From Sediminibacterium ginsengisoli (GTDB lineage Bacteria > Bacteroidota > Bacteroidia > Chitinophagales > Chitinophagaceae), in the NCBI GenBank assembly GCA_943326215.1, contig CALPSK010000063.1:1-5957 (forward strand): 5,957 nucleotides of DNA. Reading direction: 5' to 3'. The notes beneath the pieces were generated by a model, which was given only the letters and a program-made list of their open reading frames with translations, was not told where the DNA came from and made no database searches. A program made the position numbers and the translations under genes. Shown piece after piece: positions 1-5,885 of this stretch (positions are counted from its first letter, which is position 1; every line of letters begins with the position of its first letter).

Positions 1-338
1 AAGGCTTCTGGCAAAATGTCCCAAAGTACCTTTTCCAAGGTAGTATCCTTCTGCTTTTTAAGTAAATCCACCTGTTCATACAAACCATCTCTACCCATAA
101 AATCGCTGACAGGCAGGGCTTCTGCCTCGGCTTGAAGGGCTTCAATTTGGCTGTCTGACTCGGCTAAATAGGCTTTAATTCTAGCCTTAAACTCAGTGGT
201 TTTAGCTCTTAATTCGTCGTTGGAAAGGCTTTTATAGCTATTGAAATGGCCATTAATAACAGCCACTAAATGGTCTATTTTTTTAACGTCCTTTTCGCTT
301 TTCGAACCTCCAAATAGTTTACTTATAATTTGCAACAT
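1..338 (-). CDS. secA: Protein translocase subunit SecA, N-terminal part (runs off the left edge)
   Basis: Reading the minus strand from the ATG at 338-336 gives 112 codons without a stop, continuing past position 1. SecA is the ATPase motor that drives unfolded preproteins through SecYEG at the inner membrane. The protein begins MLQIISKLFGG. It has the SecA N-terminal pattern SNDELRAKTTEFKARI near residues 39-54 and ends in the window at DILPEA, which in SecA precedes the first ATP-binding region. Between these two blocks lie about 50 charged, helix-prone residues that E. coli SecA lacks and that I recognise from Bacteroidetes SecA proteins. The Walker motifs lie outside the window. The gene is divergent from atpG and has its own -7 box at 385-392. 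The identification rests only on this N-terminal segment, but the match of pattern and spacing is strong. Confidence 0.9.
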   Translation of the reverse strand, partial: MLQIISKLFGGSKSEKDVKKIDHLVAVINGHFNSYKSLSNDELRAKTTEFKARIKAYLAESDSQIEALQAEAEALPVSDFMGRDGLYEQVDLLKKQKDTTLEKVLWDILPEA

Positions 339-384
339 AATCCTGCTTGATAATTGTGTTATTTCCTATACTCAATAGGCGTGC

Positions 385-392
385 CAAAGTTA
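385..392 (-). promoter_or_regulatory. Bacteroidetes -7 box for secA
   Basis: On the minus strand these bases read TAACTTTG, a perfect fit to the Bacteroidetes primary sigma factor -7 consensus TAnnTTTG. Transcription would start a few bases downstream, near 378-380, giving a leader of about 40 bases before the secA ATG. I see no TTG at the usual -33 distance, so the upstream half is weak or absent. The site is inferred from motif and position only. Confidence 0.6.
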
Positions 393-461
393 AGTAATTG
401 GGGTGAGTTTGAGGGTTTTAAGGGGGGTCCAATATAAAAAATAACATGAATGGCCTTAAAA

Positions 462-492
462 TTGAAAAATGGACGAAAAAATGATACCTTTG
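462..492 (+). promoter_or_regulatory. Bacteroidetes-type promoter for atpG-scpB
   Basis: The -7 box TACCTTTG (485-492) matches TAnnTTTG perfectly. A TTG at 462-464 serves as the -33 element, with a 20-base spacer that falls in the usual range. Transcription should start near 497-499, leaving a leader of roughly 60 bases before the atpG ATG at 557. This is the best-formed promoter in the window and suggests that atpG is not read through from an upstream atp gene. Confidence 0.75.
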
Positions 493-505
493 CTCGCCTT
501 TGGAG

Positions 506-520
506 CTCTAGTATTTAGAG
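506..520 (+). other. Small hairpin in the atpG leader
   Basis: CTCTA (506-510) and TAGAG (516-520) form a perfect 5-bp stem around a 5-base loop, within the predicted untranslated leader of atpG. Two more pairs are possible if two G residues bulge on the right side. No T-run follows, so it is not a terminator. A stem this short can easily arise by chance, and any role in mRNA stability or translation is speculative. Confidence 0.25.
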
Positions 521-556
521 GGGCTTCTACTTGAACATCTGAAACTAAAAAATGCT

Positions 557-1426
557 ATGGCAGGTCAATTAAACGAAGTAAGAAATAGGATTAAAAGTAC
601 ACAAAGTACTCAGCAGTTAACCAAGGCCATGAAAATGGTGAGTGCTGCTAAATTACGCCGTGCGCAAGACGCGATCACTCAAATGAGACCTTATACGCGT
701 AAGTTGCAAGAAATGTTAAGCAATATTATTGGAAGCTTGGATGGCGATATGAATTTAGCTTTAGCTGAAACGCGTCCGGTGAACAATGTTTTATTTATAG
801 TCATTACTTCTGACAGAGGTTTATGCGGTGGATACAATGCCAACTTAGTAAAATTAGCAAAGACTACCATTGCTGAAAAATACGCGAATAAAAATATCAC
901 TATCTGGAATATTGGAAAAAAAGGATACGAGAGTTTAACAAAGACGGGTTATAAAACCAATGCCGATTTCAAAGATATTTTCTTGAATTTAAAATTTGAA
1001 AATGTACAAACTGCAGCGAAAGCGGCAATGACTGCATTTGCGAATAAAGAATTTGATGCGATAGAAATTATTTACAGTGAGTTTAAAAATGCTGCCACTC
1101 AATTACCTACAGCAGAACCTTTCTTACCTATTCCTACTTTAGCTAAAAAAGCAAATGCTAAAAAAACAGATTTTATTTTTGAACCACAGAAAGAAGTATT
1201 GGTAGCAGAGTTAATGCCAAAAATTTTAAACACGCAATTGTTTAAAGCAGTACTAGACGCGAATGCAAGTGAGCATGGTGCGAGAATGACTGCGATGGAT
1301 AAGGCAAGTGAAAACGCGAACGAATTATTAAAATCATTGAAATTATCATATAACCGTGCACGTCAAGCAGCTATTACAACCGAATTAACGGAGATTGTAA
1401 GTGGTGCAGCAGCATTAAACGGTTAA
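557..1426 (+). CDS. atpG: F1F0 ATP synthase gamma subunit
   Basis: This is the 289-residue gamma subunit, the central rotating shaft of F1 that couples proton flow through F0 to ATP synthesis at the inner membrane. Both terminal helices that form the coiled coil inside the alpha3beta3 ring are present. The N-terminal one begins MAGQLNEVRNRIKSTQSTQQ and includes KAMKMVSAAKLRRAQ. The C-terminal one runs from about residue 237, with ASEHGARMTAMDKASENA and the ending TTELTEIVSGAAAL. Between them the Rossmann-like domain carries the conserved SDRGLCGGYN at about 85-94. Length is normal for the family. The start is fixed by the conserved N-terminus; no Shine-Dalgarno is visible. An ATG five bases upstream (552-554) is out of frame and ends after six codons. 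The gene has its own promoter, and its upstream neighbour is divergent secA rather than atpA. scpB follows after 12 bases. Confidence 0.97.
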   Translation: MAGQLNEVRNRIKSTQSTQQLTKAMKMVSAAKLRRAQDAITQMRPYTRKLQEMLSNIIGSLDGDMNLALAETRPVNNVLFIVITSDRGLCGGYNANLVKLAKTTIAEKYANKNITIWNIGKKGYESLTKTGYKTNADFKDIFLNLKFENVQTAAKAAMTAFANKEFDAIEIIYSEFKNAATQLPTAEPFLPIPTLAKKANAKKTDFIFEPQKEVLVAELMPKILNTQLFKAVLDANASEHGARMTAMDKASENANELLKSLKLSYNRARQAAITTELTEIVSGAAALNG

Positions 1427-1438
1427 GACCCAACCACT

Positions 1439-2095
1439 ATGGAAATTAGTCAAATTATACCTCATATTGAAGCGCTTATTTTTGCAAGTGAAAAAGCATT
1501 GAATGCGAATGATATTACCGAACTTATTAATAATGCTTTTGGGTTTTTAGAAGAGCGTATTAGTTTAGACCAAGTAGAAAGTGCACTAGAAGGTATTCAA
1601 GAAAAGTATAGCACAGAATTTTATCCGTTTGAATTAAAACAAAGCGGCGGTGGCTGGCAGTTTTTAACCAAGCCCGATTTTCATAAAACTATTGCTCAAT
1701 TAAATGGAGATAAATTTTTAAAGCGCCTTTCCAATGCTGCTTTAGAATCTTTAGCTATTATAGCTTACAAGCAACCTATAACTAAAGGAGAAGTGGAAGC
1801 CATTAGAGGCGTGAACAGCGATTACTCTATTCAAAAATTATTAGAGAAGGAATTAATTACCATTAGTGGTCGTAACGAACATTTACCAGGTAAGCCTTTA
1901 GTATATTCTACCTCTAAAAACTTCATGGATTACTTCGGCATTAATTCAACCGATGATTTACCAAAAATTAGAGAGGTTTTAGCGGATCAATTGGTAGAAG
2001 CCACTGTTATCAAGCCTGAAGACTTCACAGACAACAGTGTTTTAGAACAAACCGAAGAGGAAGAAACACCGAACTTGCCTGAAGAAACAGAATAG
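1439..2095 (+). CDS. scpB: SMC-Scp complex subunit ScpB (chromosome segregation and condensation)
   Basis: ScpB dimers bind the kleisin ScpA and, with SMC, form the condensin-like complex that organises and segregates the nucleoid. The 218-residue product has the two winged-helix regions of the family. The first starts with PHIEALIFASEKAL (about 8-21) and runs through the QSGGGWQFLTKPDF block (about 68-81). The second holds the most conserved ScpB signature, LSNAALESLAIIAYKQPITK (97-116), followed by GEVEAIRGVNSD and the KPLVYSTSKNFMDYFGI segment (152-168). The last 20 or so residues are very acidic, a variable tail typical of ScpB. The start lies 12 bases after the atpG stop, so the two are probably cotranscribed. 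scpA, often adjacent to scpB in other bacteria, is not next to it here. Confidence 0.95.
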   Translation: MEISQIIPHIEALIFASEKALNANDITELINNAFGFLEERISLDQVESALEGIQEKYSTEFYPFELKQSGGGWQFLTKPDFHKTIAQLNGDKFLKRLSNAALESLAIIAYKQPITKGEVEAIRGVNSDYSIQKLLEKELITISGRNEHLPGKPLVYSTSKNFMDYFGINSTDDLPKIREVLADQLVEATVIKPEDFTDNSVLEQTEEEETPNLPEETE

Positions 2096-2118
2096 CCTTA
2101 ACATTCTTCTATTTTTTT
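2089..2118 (+). terminator. Weak terminator-like hairpin after scpB
   Basis: AGAAT (2089-2093) can pair with ATTCT (2103-2107) around a 9-base loop. An alternative pairs GAAGAA just upstream with TTCTTC. A run of seven T residues (2112-2118) follows a few bases later. The stem is short, AT-rich and overlaps the scpB stop, so at best it is an inefficient intrinsic terminator of the atpG-scpB unit. Confidence 0.3.
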
Positions 2119-2162
2119 CAAAATTATAGTCTTGATATAATGACAGAACCTAGTTCTAATTG

Positions 2163-2170
2163 TATCTTCG
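2163..2170 (+). promoter_or_regulatory. Possible -7 box directly before the lysA start
   Basis: TATCTTCG matches the Bacteroidetes consensus TAnnTTTG at all but one of the defined positions and lies four bases before the lysA ATG. If used, transcription would begin at or within a few bases of the start codon, giving a leaderless or nearly leaderless mRNA. The nearest upstream TTG (2132-2134) is 28 bases away, too far for a standard -33 element, so support is moderate at best. Confidence 0.4.
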
Positions 2171-2174
2171 TGTT

Positions 2175-3389
2175 ATGAATTCAAGTTTGACTTACGAAGA
2201 GCTTAATAAAGCTGCCGCTACCTTTGGCACACCTTTGTATGTGTACCATGGTGAAAAAATTGAAGGCCAATATCAAAACTTATTGACTCATTTTTCAAGT
2301 AAGTCTACTCGATTTTTTTATGCTTGCAAATCACTGACTAATATTCATATTTTAAACCTTGTTAAAAATACAGGTTGCAATATTGACTGCAGTTCTATTA
2401 ATGAAGTTAAATTAGCCATGCATGTTGGATTCGATGTTGAAAATATTTTATATACCAGTAATAGTGTTGCCTTCGAAGAAATAAAAGAAGCCGTAAGCCT
2501 AGGCGTGCATGTAAATATTGATAGCCTTTCTAACTTAGAAAAATTTGGCGCTGCCTTCGGCGGAAGATATCCAGTAGGTATTAGAATTAGACCCGATATT
2601 ATGGCAGGAGGAAATTTAAAAATTTCTACAGGGCATGATAAAAGTAAGTTTGGTATTCCTTTTACAGAAAAGGAGGCTCTCAAAAATATTCAAAATAAGT
2701 ATGGCATTAAAATTTCTGCCTTACATATACATACAGGTAGTGAAATTAAAGATGTAGCTGTGTTTTTACAATCGGCCAAAGTGTTTGAAGCATTATTACC
2801 CGATTTTCCTACAGTGAATATATTAGATTTTGGAGGTGGCTTTAAAGTACCTTATATGCCAGAAGAAAAAGGAACAGATATTGCACTACTGGGTGCGGAG
2901 GTGAATAAAATTATGGAGAAGCTGTCCGCTACAATGGGTCGTAATTTAACTGCTTGGTTTGAACCAGGAAAATATTTAGTGAGTGAGTCGGGCTATTTTA
3001 TTACACAGGTAAATGTTTTAAAAAAATCGGGCGATATTGAATTTGCAGGCATTAATAGTGGCTTAAACCATTTAATAAGACCTATGTTCTATGATGCTTA
3101 CCATCATATTGTAAATATATCTTCCCCTAATAAAGAAGAAAAAAAATATGCAGTGGTAGGTAATATATGCGAGACCGACACTTTTGCCTGGGACCGCCCT
3201 ATTGCAAGTATTGAAGAAGGTGACTACTTAGTGTTTTTTAATGCAGGGGCATACGGTTATGAAATGTCTAGTAATTATAATGCTAGATACAAGCCTGCAC
3301 AGGTTTTATATAAAAATGGGATAGCCAATTTAATAAGTAGGGCCGATACTTTCGAGGACTTACTTAATTTACAAATTCCTTTAAGCTAA
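2175..3389 (+). CDS. lysA: Diaminopimelate decarboxylase
   Basis: LysA removes the D-side carboxyl of meso-diaminopimelate to give L-lysine, the last step of the DAP pathway. It is a cytosolic PLP enzyme with an alanine-racemase-like barrel (fold type III). In the 404-residue reading the PLP lysine is K52 in YACKSL. SKFGI (157-161), the His in HTGSE (H186) and the glycine-rich phosphate loop FGGGFKVPY (219-227) follow. EPGK is at 263-266, and IRPMFYDAYH (301-310) is a substrate-contact region. C332-E333 in NICETDTF and Y360 in NAGAYGYEMSSNYN complete the active site, so the enzyme looks functional. HTGSE and EPGK replace the more usual HIGSQ and EPGR; I believe this is a trait of a Bacteroidetes LysA subfamily. 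A TTG at 2160 would add five residues (LYLRV), but the ATG at 2175 fits the family N-terminus better. An MlaF-like gene follows after 5 bases. Confidence 0.93.
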   Translation: MNSSLTYEELNKAAATFGTPLYVYHGEKIEGQYQNLLTHFSSKSTRFFYACKSLTNIHILNLVKNTGCNIDCSSINEVKLAMHVGFDVENILYTSNSVAFEEIKEAVSLGVHVNIDSLSNLEKFGAAFGGRYPVGIRIRPDIMAGGNLKISTGHDKSKFGIPFTEKEALKNIQNKYGIKISALHIHTGSEIKDVAVFLQSAKVFEALLPDFPTVNILDFGGGFKVPYMPEEKGTDIALLGAEVNKIMEKLSATMGRNLTAWFEPGKYLVSESGYFITQVNVLKKSGDIEFAGINSGLNHLIRPMFYDAYHHIVNISSPNKEEKKYAVVGNICETDTFAWDRPIASIEEGDYLVFFNAGAYGYEMSSNYNARYKPAQVLYKNGIANLISRADTFEDLLNLQIPLS

Positions 3390-3394
3390 TTATT

Positions 3395-4168
3395 ATGATT
3401 GAAATACAAAATATTAGCAAAAAATTTGGAGATAAGGTTGTCATTGATGATATCAGTGCTCAATTTAAAACTGGTATATGCAATTTAATTATAGGCAGTA
3501 GCGGAAGTGGTAAAACGGTTCTAGTAAAATGTATTGTCGATTTACTAAAAGCAGATAAAGGTGAAATAATATTCGATAATACCCATTTGTCTTCAATGGA
3601 TAAAGAAGAAAGAAAAGATTTAAGACAGAACCTGGGTATGCTCTTTCAAGGCAATGCTTTATTTGATTCTTTAACGGTGGAAGACAATGTAAAATTTCCA
3701 TTAGATATGTTTTCTAACTTATCTATTGAAGAGAAAAAAATAAAAGTAAACGAAATTTTAGCCCGGGTAAAATTAGAGGGTGTAAATAATAAATTTCCTG
3801 CTGAATTAAGTGGGGGTATGAAAAAAAGAGTAGGATTAGCGCGTGCCTTGGTGATGAAGCCTAAGTATTTATTTTGCGATGAACCTAATTCAGGCCTAGA
3901 CCCTCAAACCTCCATGGTCATTGATAAATTAATACATGAACTTACGGTTGAATTTAATATCACCACCATTGTAGTTACCCATGATATGAATAGTGTTATG
4001 GAAATAGGGAATCATATCATTTATTTACACCAAGGCAAGAAAGAATGGGAAGGCTCTAATAAAGATATTATTTACAGCCAGAATAAACTACTTAATGATT
4101 TTATTTTCGCTTCTGATTTTTTACAAGATGCCAAGGCCATGCGCATGCAATCCAACCCCTCTAAATAA
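3395..4168 (+). CDS. ABC transporter ATP-binding protein, MlaF/Ttg2A type
   Basis: This 257-residue nucleotide-binding subunit has every ABC ATPase motif: Walker A GSSGSGKT (34-41), Q-loop glutamine Q85 in MLFQGNALFDSL, signature LSGGMKKRVGLARAL (138-152), Walker B YLFCDEP (158-164) with catalytic E163, D-loop SGLDP and switch histidine H196 in VVTHDM. The GMLFQGNALFDSLTV stretch, the LSGGM signature and the ending of the H-loop region resemble MlaF, the ATPase that powers MlaE/MlaD (MCE) phospholipid transport between the inner and outer membranes. It has no membrane segments and would act on the cytosolic face of a permease. It starts 5 bases after lysA and is probably cotranscribed with it. 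No MlaE permease or MCE gene lies beside it, so the partner must be encoded elsewhere. ABC ATPase identity is certain; the MlaF assignment is likely, and the substrate is inferred. Confidence 0.88.
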   Translation: MIEIQNISKKFGDKVVIDDISAQFKTGICNLIIGSSGSGKTVLVKCIVDLLKADKGEIIFDNTHLSSMDKEERKDLRQNLGMLFQGNALFDSLTVEDNVKFPLDMFSNLSIEEKKIKVNEILARVKLEGVNNKFPAELSGGMKKRVGLARALVMKPKYLFCDEPNSGLDPQTSMVIDKLIHELTVEFNITTIVVTHDMNSVMEIGNHIIYLHQGKKEWEGSNKDIIYSQNKLLNDFIFASDFLQDAKAMRMQSNPSK

Positions 4169-4223
4169 TTTAATCAAGACAATTCATTAAAATTCCAAAA
4201 TAAACAAACTTTAAACTCATAGT

Positions 4224-4724
4224 ATGAAATACATTTTTGCAACCCTATTTAGTTTTTTACTTATTAGTCAATTGGAGGCTCAAGTAAACGGTGATCCAGG
4301 CGCTCCCTATTTAAAGAATAATAAGATACCCCCCTTCTCTATTACTTCAGTGAATGGTAAGGAAATTACGAATAAGCAAATGCCTACTTATCCTTTCACT
4401 TGCATTATTATTTTTAGCCCAGACTGTCCTCATTGTGAAAAAGAGGCAGGCGATATCAATAAGTATGCAGATAAGTTCAAAAACGTACTCTTTATTTGGG
4501 ATAGCTACCGCGATATGGAATCTATTAAGAAATTTGCTGCCAAGTACAATTTGGTAGATAAGCCCAATGTAATTATTGGCCGTGACCCTAATTTTACCCT
4601 GCCTACTTTTTTCCGTCCAAGAATGACCCCCTTTATGGCACTATACAAAAAAGGGGTATTGTTAAAAGTATATGAAGAAGGGGCAGATGTTTTCGAATTG
4701 ATTAAAATAATAGAAGGTAAATAA
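4224..4724 (+). CDS. Exported thioredoxin-fold protein with CPHC motif (TlpA/DsbA-like)
   Basis: The 166-residue product starts with a signal peptide: MKY, a hydrophobic stretch (about 4-16), then LEA before Q20, a plausible signal peptidase I site. No lipobox cysteine is present, so it should be periplasmic or secreted. The mature part is a thioredoxin fold with the redox pair C68-P-H-C71 in FSPDCPHCEKEA and the cis-proline P136 in RMTPFMALYKKG. The sequence before the motif (PPFSITSVNGKEI) is TlpA/AhpC-like. CPHC is also the active-site motif of DsbA, which suggests an oxidising or isomerising role more than a reducing one. The substrate is unknown. The gene lies 55 bases after the MlaF-like ATPase, with no clear promoter or terminator between, so it may belong to that transcript. 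It is short for a thioredoxin-like lipoprotein but complete. Confidence 0.85.
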   Translation: MKYIFATLFSFLLISQLEAQVNGDPGAPYLKNNKIPPFSITSVNGKEITNKQMPTYPFTCIIIFSPDCPHCEKEAGDINKYADKFKNVLFIWDSYRDMESIKKFAAKYNLVDKPNVIIGRDPNFTLPTFFRPRMTPFMALYKKGVLLKVYEEGADVFELIKIIEGK

Positions 4725-4733
4725 CTAACTTTG
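4698..4733 (+). promoter_or_regulatory. Bacteroidetes-type promoter for mdh
   Basis: TAACTTTG (4726-4733) is a perfect -7 box. A TTG at 4698-4700 could be the -33 element, but its 25-base spacer is longer than usual. Transcription would start near 4738-4740, giving an A-rich leader of about 35 bases before the mdh ATG. The -7 box begins one base after the stop codon of the preceding gene, and the TTG lies inside that gene's 3' end. Confidence 0.65.
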
Positions 4734-4773
4734 TCCCGTAAAAATTAAAACACATAAATAAAAATTACATTAT

Positions 4774-5703
4774 ATGAAAGTTACCGTAGTAGGTGCAGGA
4801 GCAGTAGGTGCAACATGCGCAGACAATATTGCTCGCAAAGAATTAGCCCAAGAATTAGTCTTATTAGATATTAAAGAAGGATTTGCAGAAGGTAAAGCAC
4901 AGGATATGATGCAGACCGCTGCTTTATTAGGATTTGATACTAAAATTAGTGGTAGCACCAACGACTACAGCAAAACAGCGAATTCTGATGTAGTAGTTAT
5001 TACTTCTGGTTTACCTCGTAAGCCAGGTATGACACGTGAAGAATTAATTGGCACGAATGCAGGTATCGTAAAAGGTGTTTGTGAGAATATATTAAAGCAT
5101 TCACCAAATGCTATTATTATAGTTATTAGTAACCCAATGGATACGATGACTTACTTAGCATTGCAGTCTACTGGTTTACCTAAGAATAGAATTATTGGAA
5201 TGGGTGGTACTTTAGATAGTGCTCGTTTCAAATATCAATTAAGCACTACTTTAGATTGCAGCCCTGCTGATTTAAACGCCATTGTAGTAGGTGGACACGG
5301 TGATACGACTATGATTCCATTAATTAAGCATGCTACTTGGAATAGTATTCCGGTTACTAAATTTTTAGATGCAGCAGCACAAGAAAAAATAGTAAATGAT
5401 ACCATGGTAGGTGGCGCCACCCTTACTAAATTATTAGGTACTTCTGCATGGTATGCACCAGGTGCAGCAGGTGCTGCTCTTGTTGAAAGTATTGTAAGAG
5501 ATGAGAAAAAATTATTTACTTGTTGCGTAAGCTTGAATGGCGAATATGGACAAAAAGATATTTGTTTAGGTGTTCCTGTAGTGATTGGCAAGAATGGTTG
5601 GGAGAAAATTGTTGCCATGGATTTATCTGCAGATGAGCAAGCTGCCTTTAACAAAAGCGCAGACGCTGTTAGAAGTATGAACGATGTTTTAAAAACATTA
5701 TAA
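4774..5703 (+). CDS. mdh: Malate dehydrogenase (NAD-dependent, LDH-like type)
   Basis: Mdh interconverts malate and oxaloacetate with NAD in the TCA cycle. The 309-residue protein has the nucleotide-binding GAGAVGA (7-13), with D32 at the end of the second strand favouring NAD over NADP. The substrate loop PRKPGMTR (81-88) supplies R82 and R88; arginine at the first of these sites marks malate rather than lactate dehydrogenase. N120 in ISNPMDT, the D148/R151 pair in LDSARF and the catalytic H175 in GGHGDTTM complete the active site. Length is normal for the short, tetrameric, LDH-like MDH group of Bacteroidetes and Chlorobi. The start is fixed by MKVTVVGAGAVG. It is expressed from the promoter box at 4726-4733, and the terminator at 5777-5810 ends the unit. 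No key residue is missing. Confidence 0.96.
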   Translation: MKVTVVGAGAVGATCADNIARKELAQELVLLDIKEGFAEGKAQDMMQTAALLGFDTKISGSTNDYSKTANSDVVVITSGLPRKPGMTREELIGTNAGIVKGVCENILKHSPNAIIIVISNPMDTMTYLALQSTGLPKNRIIGMGGTLDSARFKYQLSTTLDCSPADLNAIVVGGHGDTTMIPLIKHATWNSIPVTKFLDAAAQEKIVNDTMVGGATLTKLLGTSAWYAPGAAGAALVESIVRDEKKLFTCCVSLNGEYGQKDICLGVPVVIGKNGWEKIVAMDLSADEQAAFNKSADAVRSMNDVLKTL

Positions 5704-5718
5704 TCGTTTCAGAACAAG

Positions 5719-5753
5719 TACGCTTAATAATTATATCAAAATTATTAAGCGTA
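5719..5753. repeat. Perfect 14-bp inverted repeat after mdh
   Basis: The arms TACGCTTAATAATT (5719-5732) and AATTATTAAGCGTA (5740-5753) are exact reverse complements around a 7-base loop (atatcaa). The repeat lies 15 bases after the mdh stop. No T-run follows on either strand, so it is not a classic intrinsic terminator. It could stabilise the 3' end of the mdh mRNA, bind a dimeric protein, or act as an auxiliary terminator ahead of the stronger hairpin 24 bases on. The symmetry is directly visible; the role is unknown. Confidence 0.75.
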
Positions 5754-5776
5754 ATAAACTTAATGAGTTAATATTC

Positions 5777-5810
5777 AAAAGCCTTCTACTTCAATGTAGG
5801 AGGCTTTTTT
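5777..5810 (+). terminator. Intrinsic terminator of mdh
   Basis: A 13-bp stem (5777-5789 with 5796-5808, one T-G wobble) encloses a 6-base loop. Its base is A-rich on the left, and a T-run (5805-5810, then more T after one A) lies on the right: the standard rho-independent form. On the minus strand the hairpin is followed by four T residues only, so it may also act, less strongly, as the terminator of the converging gene at the right edge. Confidence 0.88.
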
Positions 5811-5885
5811 ATTTTTATGAACTTTAGAAAAATTTATTAATTAAATAGTGTATCTAATTAATTATATAGTAAGCTATAAAGTAGA

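Noticed and set aside
339..556. Possible riboswitch or small RNA in the secA-atpG intergenic region
   Set aside because: I found only promoter boxes and one 5-bp hairpin. The leader of about 60 bases is too short for the known riboswitch classes, and no conserved motif is visible.
552..572. Six-codon ORF whose ATG lies five bases before the atpG start and overlaps it out of frame
   Set aside because: It is tiny, has no ribosome binding site, and A-rich leaders readily produce such ATGs by chance. It is noted only because it could slightly compete with the true start.
2160..2174. TTG at 2160 as an alternative lysA start adding five residues
   Set aside because: The ATG at 2175 is in frame and gives the family's usual N-terminal length. 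The extra codons overlap the probable promoter box and look noncoding.
2345..2683. Minus-strand open frame of 112 codons inside lysA
   Set aside because: It lies wholly opposite a well-conserved lysA region and shows no recognisable domain, start signal or promoter: a shadow of lysA codon use.
4354..4557. Plus-strand open frame of 67 codons overlapping the thioredoxin-like gene in another frame
   Set aside because: Its hydrophobic look comes from the shifted reading of the real gene, which has a signal peptide, CPHC motif and cis-proline in its own frame.
5235..5654. Minus-strand open frame of 139 codons inside mdh
   Set aside because: It is opposite conserved mdh sequence including the catalytic histidine region. 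Its length follows from the scarcity of antisense stops in this codon usage, and no family resemblance is visible.
5836..5862. AT-only inverted repeat ATTAATTA / TAATTAAT in the spacer right of the terminator
   Set aside because: Eight-base arms made only of A and T in an extremely AT-rich spacer are expected by chance, and no T-run or gene start depends on it.
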